NCBI RefSeq assembly: GCF_004117935.1
Contig: NZ_SDOY01000145.1
Location: forward strand, 1 to 64,000
DNA length: 64,000 bases
Source: Streptomyces roseicoloratus
Lineage (GTDB): Bacteria; Actinomycetota; Actinomycetes; Streptomycetales; Streptomycetaceae
Reading direction: 5' to 3'
Part shown: positions 23,216-31,180 of the stretch, piece after piece
Position numbering within the stretch: the stretch's first letter is position 1
Layout of the letters: the number at the start of each line of letters is the position of its first letter
Translations under genes and position numbers: made by a program
Notes under the pieces: generated by a model
What the model saw: only the letters and a program-made list of their open reading frames with translations
The model's database searches: none
Told to the model about the DNA's origin: nothing

Positions 23216-24733
23216 TTACCGGCCCGTGATGACCTCGGCCGCCGCGCGGCCGCAGACGCGGGCGGCGCCGTGGGTGGCGATGTGGAGGGCGCCGCGGGGC
23301 GCCGACTCGTTCAGGCCCATCTCCACCACGACCGTGTCCGGGCGGGCCGCGACCAGGGCGTCCAGGGCGCCGGACATCCACGGGTGCCGGTGGGCGTCAC
23401 GGACGACGGCGACCACGCGCCGGTCCCCCGCGGCGGCCAGGACGGCGTCCACCGAGGCCTCGGCCCCGTAGGAGCCGGTCGTGGTGCCGGGCAGCAGGCG
23501 CTCCAGTTCGGCGGCGATGCCCCAGGGCGTCTCGTCGCCGACCGCGAAGTTGGCGACGGGCGTGAAGGAGGCCACGTAGGGCGCGGTGGTCAGCGGCTCG
23601 TGGACCCGCTCCCCCGCCGTGACCTTCAGGGCCCTGCGGGCCGCGACGAGGCCGACCTCGGTGCCGGGCGCGGTCCCCTCCTGTCGTGCCGCGCCCGGCC
23701 CCGATACCCCCCTGGCCCGGTGCGACTGGGTCCAGGCCGCCAGGGCGCGCACGCGCGCCGCGGCGTCGGCCAGCCGCTCCTCGGGCAGTTCACCGGTCCG
23801 TACCGCGTTCACCAGCGCGTCGCGCAGTCGCAGTACGGTGTCCTCGTCGGCCAGCCCGCCGCCGACGCAGATGGCGTCGGCGCCCGCGGCGATCGCGAGG
23901 ACGGATCCGCGCTCGATGCCGTACGTCGACGAGATGGCCTGCATCTCCATGCCGTCGGTGACGATCAGCCCCTCGAAGCCCAGCTCCCGGCGCAGCAGTC
24001 CGGTGAGGATCTGCGGGCTCAGGGTGGCCGGCCGGTCGGGGTCGAGCGCGGAGAGCAGGATATGCGCGCTCATCACGGCTTTGGTACCCGCGGCGATGGC
24101 CGCGCGGAAAGGTGCCAGCTCACGGGCGTGCAGTGTGTCGAGGTCCACATCGATCCGGGGCAGCGCGTGGTGGGAGTCCACGTTGGTGTCGCCGTGCCCG
24201 GGGAAGTGCTTGGTGCACGCGGCGACGCCCACGGACTGCAGGCCGTCGACGTAGGCCACGGTGTGCCGGGCGACGAGCCCGGGGTCGGCGCCGAAGGAGC
24301 GCACGCCGATGACCGGGTTGTCGGCGTTGGAGTTGACGTCGGCGGACGGCGCCCAGTTGAGGTCGACGCCGCACTCGGCGAGCCGGCGGCCGAGCTCACG
24401 GGCCACGGCCCGGGTGAGCTCGACGTCGTCGACGGTGCCGAGGGCGTAGTTGCCGGGGAAGGAGGAGCCCTCCTTCACCTCGAGGCGGGTGACGTCGCCG
24501 CCCTCCTCGTCGATGGCGACCAGGACGTCCTCGCGCTCGGCGCGCAGCCGCGCGGTGAGCGCGGCGAGCTGCCCGGGGGCGACGATGTTCCGGCCGAAGA
24601 GGCCGACCGAGGACAGTCCCTCGGCGATCCGCCGGAGCAGCCAGTCGGGCGCGGTGGTGCCGACGAAGCCCGGCTGGAGGACGGTGAGCGCGTCCCTGGT
24701 CAGGGTGTCCGGGGCGGTTGCGAGCGTGGTCAT
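23216..24733 (-). CDS. dasD: Intracellular beta-N-acetylglucosaminidase (GH3)
   Basis: 505 residues, ATG at 24733, no signal peptide. GH3 catalytic domain with VAIDEEGGDVTRL, ACTKHFPGHGDTNVDSHHALP (the KHFPGHG-D-H motif of NagZ-like enzymes that use a His/Asp acid-base dyad) and VTDGMEMQAI containing the nucleophile Asp. The C-terminal domain has another about 200 residues, as in the actinobacterial subgroup. It would split chitobiose brought in by DasABC. It lies 9 bp after dasC, in the same operon; the S. coelicolor counterpart was characterised as DasD. Confidence 0.92.
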   Translation of the reverse strand: MTTLATAPDTLTRDALTVLQPGFVGTTAPDWLLRRIAEGLSSVGLFGRNIVAPGQLAALTARLRAEREDVLVAIDEEGGDVTRLEVKEGSSFPGNYALGTVDDVELTRAVARELGRRLAECGVDLNWAPSADVNSNADNPVIGVRSFGADPGLVARHTVAYVDGLQSVGVAACTKHFPGHGDTNVDSHHALPRIDVDLDTLHARELAPFRAAIAAGTKAVMSAHILLSALDPDRPATLSPQILTGLLRRELGFEGLIVTDGMEMQAISSTYGIERGSVLAIAAGADAICVGGGLADEDTVLRLRDALVNAVRTGELPEERLADAAARVRALAAWTQSHRARGVSGPGAARQEGTAPGTEVGLVAARRALKVTAGERVHEPLTTAPYVASFTPVANFAVGDETPWGIAAELERLLPGTTTGSYGAEASVDAVLAAAGDRRVVAVVRDAHRHPWMSGALDALVAARPDTVVVEMGLNESAPRGALHIATHGAARVCGRAAAEVITGR

Positions 24734-24742
24734 GAGGCGCCG

Positions 24743-25612
24743 TTATCCCTTCACCGCGCCGGCGGTCATGCCGCCGACGGCCTTGCGCTGGAGGAAGAGG
24801 AAGACGATCAGGACAGGGAGCGCGAAGAGGGTCGAGGCGGCCATGGTGGCGCCCCAGTCGCTGCCGAACGCGGTCTGGAACTGGGTCAGCCAGAGCGTCA
24901 GCGTCTGGGACTCCTTGTCCTTGTTGAGCAGGAGGATCATGGCGAACTCGTTCCAGGCCGTGATGAAGCCGAAGATCGAGGTCGACATCAGGCCCGGGGC
25001 GAGCAGCGGGAAGATGACCTTGCGGAAGGCCTGGCCGCGGGTGCAGCCGTCGATCTGGGCGGCCTCCTCCAGCTCGACCGGGACGGCGGCGATGAAGCCG
25101 CGCAGGGTCCAGATGGTGAAGGGCAGGACCATCACGAAGTAGATCAGCGTGAGGACCGGGATGCTGTTCAGCATGTCGTTCTCACGGGAGATCATGTACA
25201 TCGCGATGACCATGACCTCCCAGGGGGCCATCTGCGCCATCATCACGACGAGGACGATGCCCTTGCGTCCGCGGAACTTCATCCGGGCGAGCGCGAAGCT
25301 CGCGAGGAGGGCCACGAGGAGGGCGACGAGCACCGCGCCCAGGGTCACCACGAGGCTGTTGGTGACGTAGGTCCAGAACAGGTCGACGCCGGTGGCGGTC
25401 GTGTAGTTCTCGAAGGTCGGCGTGAAGGCGAAGACCGGGTCCTTGGTGAGGATCTGGTGCTGCGGCTTCAGCGAGGACGAGAACATCCAGTAGACCGGGA
25501 AGACGAACACCGCCGCGATCACGAGGGCGGAGACGTTCTTGACGACGGCTCCGGCCGTGATCCGCTTCCTCGCGCGGTACTTCTTCGGGGCCGGGCTGGT
25601 GGTGGCGCTCAC
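24743..25612 (-). CDS. dasC: Chito-oligosaccharide ABC transporter permease DasC
   Basis: 289 residues from the GTG at 25612, whose first bases overlap the dasB stop (GTGA). Six membrane segments; the EAA loop that docks the ATPase reads EEAAQIDGCTRGQAFRKVIFPLLAPG. This is the second permease of a CUT1 sugar importer. There is no ATPase gene in the cluster; in Streptomyces MsiK, encoded elsewhere, energises several such systems. Confidence 0.95.
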   Translation of the reverse strand: MSATTSPAPKKYRARKRITAGAVVKNVSALVIAAVFVFPVYWMFSSSLKPQHQILTKDPVFAFTPTFENYTTATGVDLFWTYVTNSLVVTLGAVLVALLVALLASFALARMKFRGRKGIVLVVMMAQMAPWEVMVIAMYMISRENDMLNSIPVLTLIYFVMVLPFTIWTLRGFIAAVPVELEEAAQIDGCTRGQAFRKVIFPLLAPGLMSTSIFGFITAWNEFAMILLLNKDKESQTLTLWLTQFQTAFGSDWGATMAASTLFALPVLIVFLFLQRKAVGGMTAGAVKG

Positions 25613-26631
25613 AGCTGCTCCTCCTGCTTCAGGATCAGGCGGAAGTAGAAGGACATGATCGCGACGAGCATCACGATCGTCAGGACGGAGACGGCCGCGG
25701 CGACGCCGTAGTGGAACTGGCCGACGCCCTCGATGTACGCGAAGACCGGCAGGGTCTCGGAGGCTCGGTCGGGGCCGCCCTTGTTCATCGCGTAGATCTG
25801 GGTGAACGCCTTGAAGATCCAGATGATCTCCAGGAACGTGGTGACCAGGAAGAAGGGCTTGAGGTTCGGGAAGACCACGGCCCAGAAGGTGCGCCAGCCG
25901 TTCGCGCCGTCCATCTTGGCGGCTTCGTAGAGCTCGCTGCCGATGGTGGTGAGGGCGGCGTACATGTTGAGGGCCACGAACGGGACCGAGCCCCAGACCA
26001 GCAGGAGCAGCGAGATCACCAGGGTGGAGAAGCCGGTCTCGAACCAGTTGTGCTGCTCGTAGCCGGAGAAGCCCAGCGTGCGCATCACCCAGTTGGCGAC
26101 GCCGAACTGCTCGTCGAAGAGCCACTGGAAGACGGTGACGGAGGCGACGATCGGCATGGCCCAGGCGAAGACCAGGGCGAGCGAGAGCACCAGCCGCATC
26201 TTCTTGCCGAGGCGGTTGAGGAGCAGGCCGATGCCGGTGCCGACGGCCATGATCAGCATGACGTTGACGGCGGTGAAGACGACCGAGCGGACGACGACGG
26301 TCCAGAAGTCGGGGTCGCCGAGCAGTGCGGTGTAGTTATCGAAGCCGATCCACACCGTCTCGTGGGTGATGAACTCCTTCCGGTTCAGCTGCTGGAAGGA
26401 GAGGACCACGTTGCGGATCAGCGGGTAGAGCAGCAGGAGTGCCATCGACACCAGGGCCGGGGCGACGAGCAGGTACGGCACCAGCCCGCCGGGCAGGGAG
26501 CGTCTCCCCCGCGAGGGCTGACGGACTTCCTTCGGGCCGGCGGGGGCCGGCGGGGTCTGAGACTTCCGTGCCGCCCTTCCGGGCGCGTCCTGGGGACCGG
26601 CGGTCGCCGTCCCCGGGGAGTCCACGGTCAT
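25609..26631 (-). CDS. dasB: Chito-oligosaccharide ABC transporter permease DasB
   Basis: 340 residues from the ATG at 26631 (MTVDSPGTA), with GAGGAAGAAG upstream. A long Pro/Ala/Arg-rich cytoplasmic N-terminus (about 55 residues) precedes the first of six membrane segments (LVPYLLVAPALVSMALLLLY). EAA loop: YEAAKMDGANGWRTFWAVVFPNLKP. Partner of DasC; the two genes overlap by 4 bp. A 17-bp hairpin separates dasB from dasA upstream. Confidence 0.95.
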   Translation of the reverse strand: MTVDSPGTATAGPQDAPGRAARKSQTPPAPAGPKEVRQPSRGRRSLPGGLVPYLLVAPALVSMALLLLYPLIRNVVLSFQQLNRKEFITHETVWIGFDNYTALLGDPDFWTVVVRSVVFTAVNVMLIMAVGTGIGLLLNRLGKKMRLVLSLALVFAWAMPIVASVTVFQWLFDEQFGVANWVMRTLGFSGYEQHNWFETGFSTLVISLLLLVWGSVPFVALNMYAALTTIGSELYEAAKMDGANGWRTFWAVVFPNLKPFFLVTTFLEIIWIFKAFTQIYAMNKGGPDRASETLPVFAYIEGVGQFHYGVAAAVSVLTIVMLVAIMSFYFRLILKQEEQL

Positions 26632-26713
26632 GATCTTCTTCCTCGCGGTTCTGGGGCTCCCGTGCCCACCGGGAAGCGGCCCTGGGGAGCGGGCCGCCGC
26701 ACACTGCGGAGCG

Positions 26714-26751
26714 CCGGCGGTGCGGTCCGGGTCACCGGACCGCACCGCCGG
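26714..26751 (-). terminator. Hairpin between dasA and dasB (attenuating terminator or mRNA stabiliser)
   Basis: Perfect 17-bp stem CCGGCGGTGCGGTCCGG (26714-26730)/CCGGACCGCACCGCCGG (26735-26751) with a GTCA loop, starting 8 nt beyond the dasA stop and 83 nt before dasB. In binding-protein operons such hairpins let the solute-binding protein be made in excess of the permeases. Confidence 0.8.
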
Positions 26752-26758
26752 GCCGTGA

Positions 26759-28051
26759 TCACTGCTGGTTGATGCGCTCGTTGATGACCTTGTCGGCGGC
26801 CTCACCGGCGGCCTTCGGGTCCGTGCCCTGCAGGACCTTCGTCATGAAGTCCTTGACCGGGTTCGGGGCGGTCTCGACGTTCGCCCAGCCGGGGGTGACC
26901 GGGGTGATCTTGCCGACGGAGGCGGCCTGCTTCATGGCCTCGGCGAAGGAACCGGCGGCCGGTGCGAACTGCGCGGCGTCGTTGTTGGGAAGCGACGCGC
27001 CGCCGGCCAGCTCGGCGTACTTCGCCTGGAGCTCCTTGCTCGCGGCGATCGCCAGCCACTCCTTGGCGAGGTCCTTGTTCTGGGAGCGCTCGGCCACGGC
27101 GAGGTTGGAGCCGCCGAAGAAGACGGAGCCCGGCTTGTCGGCGGTCTTGCCCGGGATCGGGAAGTAGCCGAAGTCGGCGGTCTTGCCCGCCTTCTTCAGG
27201 GCGTCGATCGCGCCGCCGGCCTCCCAGCCGAGACCGATCCAGGACGCCACGCCGCCCTTGGGGACGACGTCGGTGGACTGCTGCGGGGTCGCCTCGTCCT
27301 TGTCCTTCGGAGCGGTGGAGTAGGACGCGAGCTCCTTGTAGAAGTTCATGGCGGCCGCGGCCTCGGGAGAGGAGAGGCTGCCCTTCCACTTGTCGCCGTC
27401 CTTGACCGCGAGGTCGCCGCCCTCGTCCCAGATGAAGCCGGCGAGGACGTACCAGCTCTGGCCGGGCAGGTAGATCGGCTGCGACTTCGGGTCGGCGGCC
27501 TTGAGCTTCTTCAGGCCCTCGATCCACTCGGCGCGGGTCTTCGGCGGGGTGACGCCGGCCTTCGCGTAGGCGGCCTTGTCGTAGATGACCACGCGGTTGG
27601 TGGCGTACCACGGGGCGGAGTAGAGCTTTCCGTCCAGCTCGTTCGAGGGCAGCATGCCCTTGTTCCAGCTGTCGTAGCCGAGCTTGGCCTTGTCACCGGT
27701 GAGGTCGGCGAGGCCGCCCGTGGCCGCGTAGCCGGCGGTCTGGGTGTTGCCGAGCTCCAGGACGTCCGGCGGGGTGTCCTCGGAGAGGGCGGCGGTGACC
27801 TTCGTCTGGATGTCGGTCCACTGCTGCGTCTCGACCTTGACCGTGACACCGGGGTGCTTGGCCGCGAAGGCCTTGTTGATCTCGTCGGTCCAGCCGGCCG
27901 GCGCGGACCCCTCCATCACCCAGACGGTGAGGGACTTGGCGCCGCCGTCGGCCTTGCCCTTGTCCCCCTTGTCACCACTGCCGGAACCACACGCGGCAAT
28001 GCTGACCATCATGCCCGCGACGCCGATCGCCGCGATGAGCTTGCGCTTCAC
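26759..28051 (-). CDS. dasA: Chitobiose/N-acetylglucosamine-binding lipoprotein DasA
   Basis: 430 residues from the GTG at 28051, which has GAGGAGG 6 nt upstream; the frame continues to 28087 but that region lacks a ribosome site. Lipoprotein signal: KRKLIAAIGVAGMMVSIAAC with the lipid-bearing Cys at 21. The mature part is a family 1 extracellular solute-binding protein (LTVWVMEGSAPAGWTDEI at the start, Gly/Asp linker before it). It captures chitin breakdown products at the cell surface and is the first gene of the dasABC operon, with DasR sites upstream. Confidence 0.96.
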   Translation of the reverse strand: MKRKLIAAIGVAGMMVSIAACGSGSGDKGDKGKADGGAKSLTVWVMEGSAPAGWTDEINKAFAAKHPGVTVKVETQQWTDIQTKVTAALSEDTPPDVLELGNTQTAGYAATGGLADLTGDKAKLGYDSWNKGMLPSNELDGKLYSAPWYATNRVVIYDKAAYAKAGVTPPKTRAEWIEGLKKLKAADPKSQPIYLPGQSWYVLAGFIWDEGGDLAVKDGDKWKGSLSSPEAAAAMNFYKELASYSTAPKDKDEATPQQSTDVVPKGGVASWIGLGWEAGGAIDALKKAGKTADFGYFPIPGKTADKPGSVFFGGSNLAVAERSQNKDLAKEWLAIAASKELQAKYAELAGGASLPNNDAAQFAPAAGSFAEAMKQAASVGKITPVTPGWANVETAPNPVKDFMTKVLQGTDPKAAGEAADKVINERINQQ

Positions 28052-28140
28052 GCCACCCTCCTCAGGGATGCCTGCTCCCCCCACCACCGCGCGAAGACAT
28101 ACGTCGTAGTAATGCTGTGGGGCTGGGACCTGGTCTTTAA

Positions 28141-28152
28141 TGGTTTAGACCA
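28141..28152. promoter_or_regulatory. DasR-responsive element 1 (dasA-dasR gap)
   Basis: TGGTTTAGACCA, one base from the consensus core. It is embedded in a larger inverted repeat CTGGTCT (28130-28136)/AGACCAG (28147-28153). About 95 bp upstream of the dasA start. Confidence 0.8.
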
Positions 28153-28164
28153 GTACCCGGAGCT

Positions 28165-28176
28165 TGGCCTAGACCT
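28165..28176. promoter_or_regulatory. DasR-responsive element 2 (dasA-dasR gap)
   Basis: TGGCCTAGACCT, two changes from the consensus core, 24 bp (centre to centre) from element 1, so bound dimers would sit on nearly the same DNA face. The dasA promoter of S. coelicolor also has two dre sites. Confidence 0.7.
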
Positions 28177-28212
28177 TTAGGGGTGTCAAGGGTGTATAAG
28201 AAGGGCAGTCGC

Positions 28213-28226
28213 GTCCGTTATCGGAC
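28213..28226. promoter_or_regulatory. Palindrome GTCCG-TTAT-CGGAC upstream of dasR
   Basis: Perfect 5-bp arms around TTAT, 110 bp upstream of the dasR start codon. Nearly the same sequence recurs at 29126-29138 before the next operon. No known factor assigned. Confidence 0.4.
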
Positions 28227-28335
28227 CGACACCTGAGGGAGGGCGACGACCCGTGACCGGTCCGTGCCACCATGTGAGCCGCGACAGACGGAGGAGCCGG
28301 TGACGGCAGCAGCACAGGAGTCGGAGAGGCAGGCC

Positions 28336-29100
28336 ATGGCCACGGACGCGGGCAACACCGAGACAGAGGGCGGCGTCGCCACCCGTACCGCGCGCGTGCC
28401 CAAGTACTACCGGCTGAAGCGGCACCTGCTCGACATGACGGAGACCCTGCCGCCCGGGACCCCGGTCCCGCCCGAGCGGACGCTCGCCGCGGAGTTCGAC
28501 ACCTCGCGCACCACGGTCCGCCAGGCCCTGCAGGAGCTGGTCGTCGAGGGGCGCCTGGAGCGGATCCAGGGCAAGGGCACCTTCGTGGCCAAGCCCAAGG
28601 TCTCCCAGGCCCTCCAGCTCACCTCGTACACCGAGGACATGCGCGCCCAGGGCCTCGAGCCCACCTCGCAGCTCCTCGACATCGGCTACGTCACCGCCGA
28701 CGACACCCTCGCCGGCCTCCTCGACATCTCCCCCGGCGGACGGGTCCTGCGCATCGAGCGGCTCCGGCTCGCCAGCGGCGAGCCGATGGCGATCGAGACC
28801 ACCCACCTGTCCGCCAAGCGCTTCCCCGCGCTGCGGCGCTCGCTGGTCAAGTACACCTCGCTGTACACCGCACTCGCGGAGGTGTACGACGTCCACCTGG
28901 CCGAGGCCGAGGAGACCATCGAGACCTCCCTCGCCACCCCGCGCGAGGCCGGCCTGCTCGGCACCGACGTCGGCCTGCCGATGCTGATGCTCTCCCGCCA
29001 CTCGCTCGACGCCAACGGCGAACCGGTCGAATGGGTGCGTTCCGTCTACCGCGGCGACCGCTACAAGTTCGTGGCCCGCCTGCAGCGCCCGAACGGCTGA
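28336..29100 (+). CDS. dasR: GntR/HutC-family global regulator DasR
   Basis: 254 residues from the ATG at 28336, the same length as S. coelicolor DasR; in-frame codons upstream (to 28264) have no ribosome site. The winged helix reads LAAEFDTSRTTVRQALQELVVEGRLERIQGKGTFVAKP; the rest is a UTRA effector domain (ELTYTEDM-like LTSYTEDMRAQGLEP, later VEWVRSVYRGDRYKFVARL) that binds phosphorylated amino sugars. It represses amino-sugar uptake, chitinase and antibiotic genes at dre palindromes. Two such sites lie in its own upstream region, shared with dasA. Confidence 0.97.
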   Translation: MATDAGNTETEGGVATRTARVPKYYRLKRHLLDMTETLPPGTPVPPERTLAAEFDTSRTTVRQALQELVVEGRLERIQGKGTFVAKPKVSQALQLTSYTEDMRAQGLEPTSQLLDIGYVTADDTLAGLLDISPGGRVLRIERLRLASGEPMAIETTHLSAKRFPALRRSLVKYTSLYTALAEVYDVHLAEAEETIETSLATPREAGLLGTDVGLPMLMLSRHSLDANGEPVEWVRSVYRGDRYKFVARLQRPNG

Positions 29101-29125
29101 TCCGCACAAGGCGATTGACCACTGA

Positions 29126-29138
29126 TCCGTTATACGGA
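29126..29138. promoter_or_regulatory. Palindrome TCCGT-TAT-ACGGA upstream of the mctP operon
   Basis: Perfect 5-bp arms around TAT, 25 nt after the dasR stop and 17 nt before the long hairpin. Very similar to the palindrome at 28213-28226; both share TCCGTTAT then CGGA. Confidence 0.45.
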
Positions 29139-29154
29139 CAGGGGTTCCTAGAAA

Positions 29155-29214
29155 CGAAACCGTCCCCTAGATTTCCTCGGCATTACGAGGTGATCAGTTG
29201 AGGGGACGGTTTCG
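29155..29214 (+). promoter_or_regulatory. Long leader hairpin overlapping the ribosome site of the DUF3311-mctP operon
   Basis: Perfect 14-bp arms CGAAACCGTCCCCT (29155-29168) and AGGGGACGGTTTCG (29201-29214), ending two bases before the ATG at 29217. The only Shine-Dalgarno-like sequence, AGGGGA (29201-29206), is inside the right arm. The 32-nt loop forms a second stem CCTCG-GCATTA-CGAGG (29175-29190). Folded RNA would hide the ribosome site, so a translational switch, an attenuator or a protein-binding site are all possible. Confidence 0.65.
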
Positions 29215-29216
29215 CC

Positions 29217-29471
29217 ATGTCAGAAGCCACACAAGGGAAACAACCGGTCATCACACCGGTCAGAGTGGTGATCGCGCTCTGCCTGTTCGCGCCGTTCGTC
29301 GCGATGCTCTGGGTCGATTCGTACGCCAAGGTGGAACCCACCTTCGTCGGCGTCCCGTTCTTCTACTGGTACCAGATGCTCTGGGTCGTGGTGTCCACCG
29401 CGCTCACCATGGTCGCCTACAAGCTGTGGCAGCGTGACCAGCGCGCCCGCAAGGGAGGTGCGTCGCGGTGA
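29217..29471 (+). CDS. DUF3311 small membrane protein, MctP partner
   Basis: 84 residues with two membrane segments (VVIALCLFAPFVAMLWV and WYQMLWVVVSTALTMVAYKLW) and a basic tail. DUF3311 proteins are encoded directly before SSS-family permeases and are thought to be small subunits or assembly factors, as YhjB-type pairs. The next gene's GTG overlaps its stop (GTGA, 29468-29471). The ribosome site is part of a long hairpin. Confidence 0.85.
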   Translation: MSEATQGKQPVITPVRVVIALCLFAPFVAMLWVDSYAKVEPTFVGVPFFYWYQMLWVVVSTALTMVAYKLWQRDQRARKGGASR

Positions 29472-31093
29472 ACGACGGCGTGAACGGCGTGGCGCTCGGC
29501 GTCTTCGTCTTCTTCTTCCTGGCCGTCACGGTCATGGGCTTCCTGGCCGCGCGCTGGCGCAAGGCCGAGAACGAGCACAGCCTCGACGAATGGGGCCTCG
29601 GCGGCCGCTCGTTCGGCACCTGGATCACCTGGTTCCTGCTCGGCGGCGACCTCTACACCGCGTACACCTTCGTCGCCGTCCCGGCGGCCATCTACGCGGC
29701 GGGCGCGGCCGGCTTCTTCGCCGTGCCCTACACGATCCTGGTCTACCCGCTGATCTTCACCTTCCTGCCGCGCCTGTGGTCGGTCTCCCACAAGCACGGC
29801 TACGTCACCACCTCGGACTTCGTCCGCGGCCGCTTCGGCTCCAAGGGCCTGTCGCTCGCGGTCGCCGTCACCGGCATCCTCGCCACCATGCCGTACATCG
29901 CGCTCCAGCTCGTCGGCATCCAGGCCGTGCTGGACGTGATGGGCGTCGGCGGCGGCGAGAACACCAACTGGTTCGTCAAGGACCTGCCGCTGCTCATCGC
30001 CTTCGGCGTCCTCGCCGCGTACACGTACTCCTCCGGCCTGCGCGCCCCGGCGCTCATCGCCTTCGTCAAGGACACGCTCATCTACATCGTCATCGCGGTG
30101 GCGATCATCTACATCCCCATCAAGCTGGGCGGCTTCGACGAGATCTTCGCCAGGGCGAGCGAGGCGTACGGGCAGACCAACCCGGCCACGGGCAAGCCGA
30201 AGGGCGCCCTCGTGCCCGGCGAGGCGGGCCAGTGGACCTACGCGACGCTGGCGCTCGGCTCGGCGCTCGCGCTCTTCATGTACCCGCACTCGATCACCGC
30301 GACGCTCTCCTCCAAGAGCCGCGAGGTCATCCGCCGCAACACCACGATCCTGCCGCTGTACTCGCTGATGCTGGGTCTGCTCGCGCTCCTCGGCTTCATG
30401 GCGATCGCCGCCGGCGTGAAGGTGACCAACGGCCAGCTGGCCATCCCGCAGCTCTTCGAGAACATGTTCCCGGCCTGGTTCGCGGGCGTCGCCTTCGCCG
30501 CCATCGGCATCGGCGCGCTCGTGCCCGCCGCGATCATGTCGATCGCCGCCGCCAACCTCTTCACCAGGAACATCTACAAGGACTTCATCAGGAAGGACGC
30601 CACCCCGGCCCAGGAGACCAAGGTCTCCAAGCTGGTGTCGCTCCTGGTGAAGGTCGGCGCCCTGGTCTTCGTCCTCACCATGGACAAGACCGTCGCGATC
30701 AACTTCCAGCTCCTCGGCGGCATCTGGATCCTGCAGACCTTCCCGGCCCTGGTCGGCGGCCTGTTCACCCGCTGGATGCACCGCTGGGCGCTGCTCGCCG
30801 GCTGGGCCGTCGGCATGATCTACGGCACCTGGACCGCCTACGGGGTCGCGAGCCCCGCCCAGAAGCACTTCGGCGGCTCCTCGGCGGAGATCCCGGGCAT
30901 CGGCGAGATGGGCTACATCGCCCTCACCGCCTTCGTCCTCAACGTCCTCGTCACCGTCGTCCTCACCTTCGTCCTCAAGGCCGCCAAGGCGCCCGAGGGC
31001 GTCGACGAGACCTCCCCGGCGGACTACACGGCCGACGCGGGTGACGCGGGCGTCGCCACCGAGCTGCCGAAGGTCGGCGCCGCCGGCCACTGA
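29468..31093 (+). CDS. mctP: Monocarboxylate uptake permease, SSS family (MctP type)
   Basis: 541 residues from the GTG at 29468 with GGGAGG 9 nt upstream. About 13 membrane segments; N-terminal ENEHSLDEWGLGGRSFGTW-like loop and WFLLGGDLYTAYTFVAVP are typical of the MctP branch of sodium:solute symporters, which take up lactate, pyruvate, propionate or acetate. The exact substrate is inference. Forms an operon with the DUF3311 gene and ends at a strong bulged hairpin. Confidence 0.88.
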   Translation: MNDGVNGVALGVFVFFFLAVTVMGFLAARWRKAENEHSLDEWGLGGRSFGTWITWFLLGGDLYTAYTFVAVPAAIYAAGAAGFFAVPYTILVYPLIFTFLPRLWSVSHKHGYVTTSDFVRGRFGSKGLSLAVAVTGILATMPYIALQLVGIQAVLDVMGVGGGENTNWFVKDLPLLIAFGVLAAYTYSSGLRAPALIAFVKDTLIYIVIAVAIIYIPIKLGGFDEIFARASEAYGQTNPATGKPKGALVPGEAGQWTYATLALGSALALFMYPHSITATLSSKSREVIRRNTTILPLYSLMLGLLALLGFMAIAAGVKVTNGQLAIPQLFENMFPAWFAGVAFAAIGIGALVPAAIMSIAAANLFTRNIYKDFIRKDATPAQETKVSKLVSLLVKVGALVFVLTMDKTVAINFQLLGGIWILQTFPALVGGLFTRWMHRWALLAGWAVGMIYGTWTAYGVASPAQKHFGGSSAEIPGIGEMGYIALTAFVLNVLVTVVLTFVLKAAKAPEGVDETSPADYTADAGDAGVATELPKVGAAGH

Positions 31094-31106
31094 TCCCGCA
31101 CCCATG

Positions 31107-31165
31107 CCGGACGCGGCTCTCCGCCCGTCCCCGGACATCCCGGGGGCGGGCGGAGCCGCGTCCGG
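31107..31165 (+). terminator. Terminator of the mctP operon
   Basis: CCGGACGCGGCTCTCCGCCCG (21 nt counted from 31107, with a 2-nt bulge) pairs with the complementary arm at 31147-31165. It starts 14 nt after the mctP stop and ends 16 nt before the next start codon. Confidence 0.75.
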
Positions 31166-31180
31166 GGCAGACTGGCCGGC

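Noticed and set aside
23165..25648. An 827-residue plus-strand frame across dasD and dasC
   Set aside because: It is antisense to two genes with clear GH3 and permease motifs and has no motif of its own.
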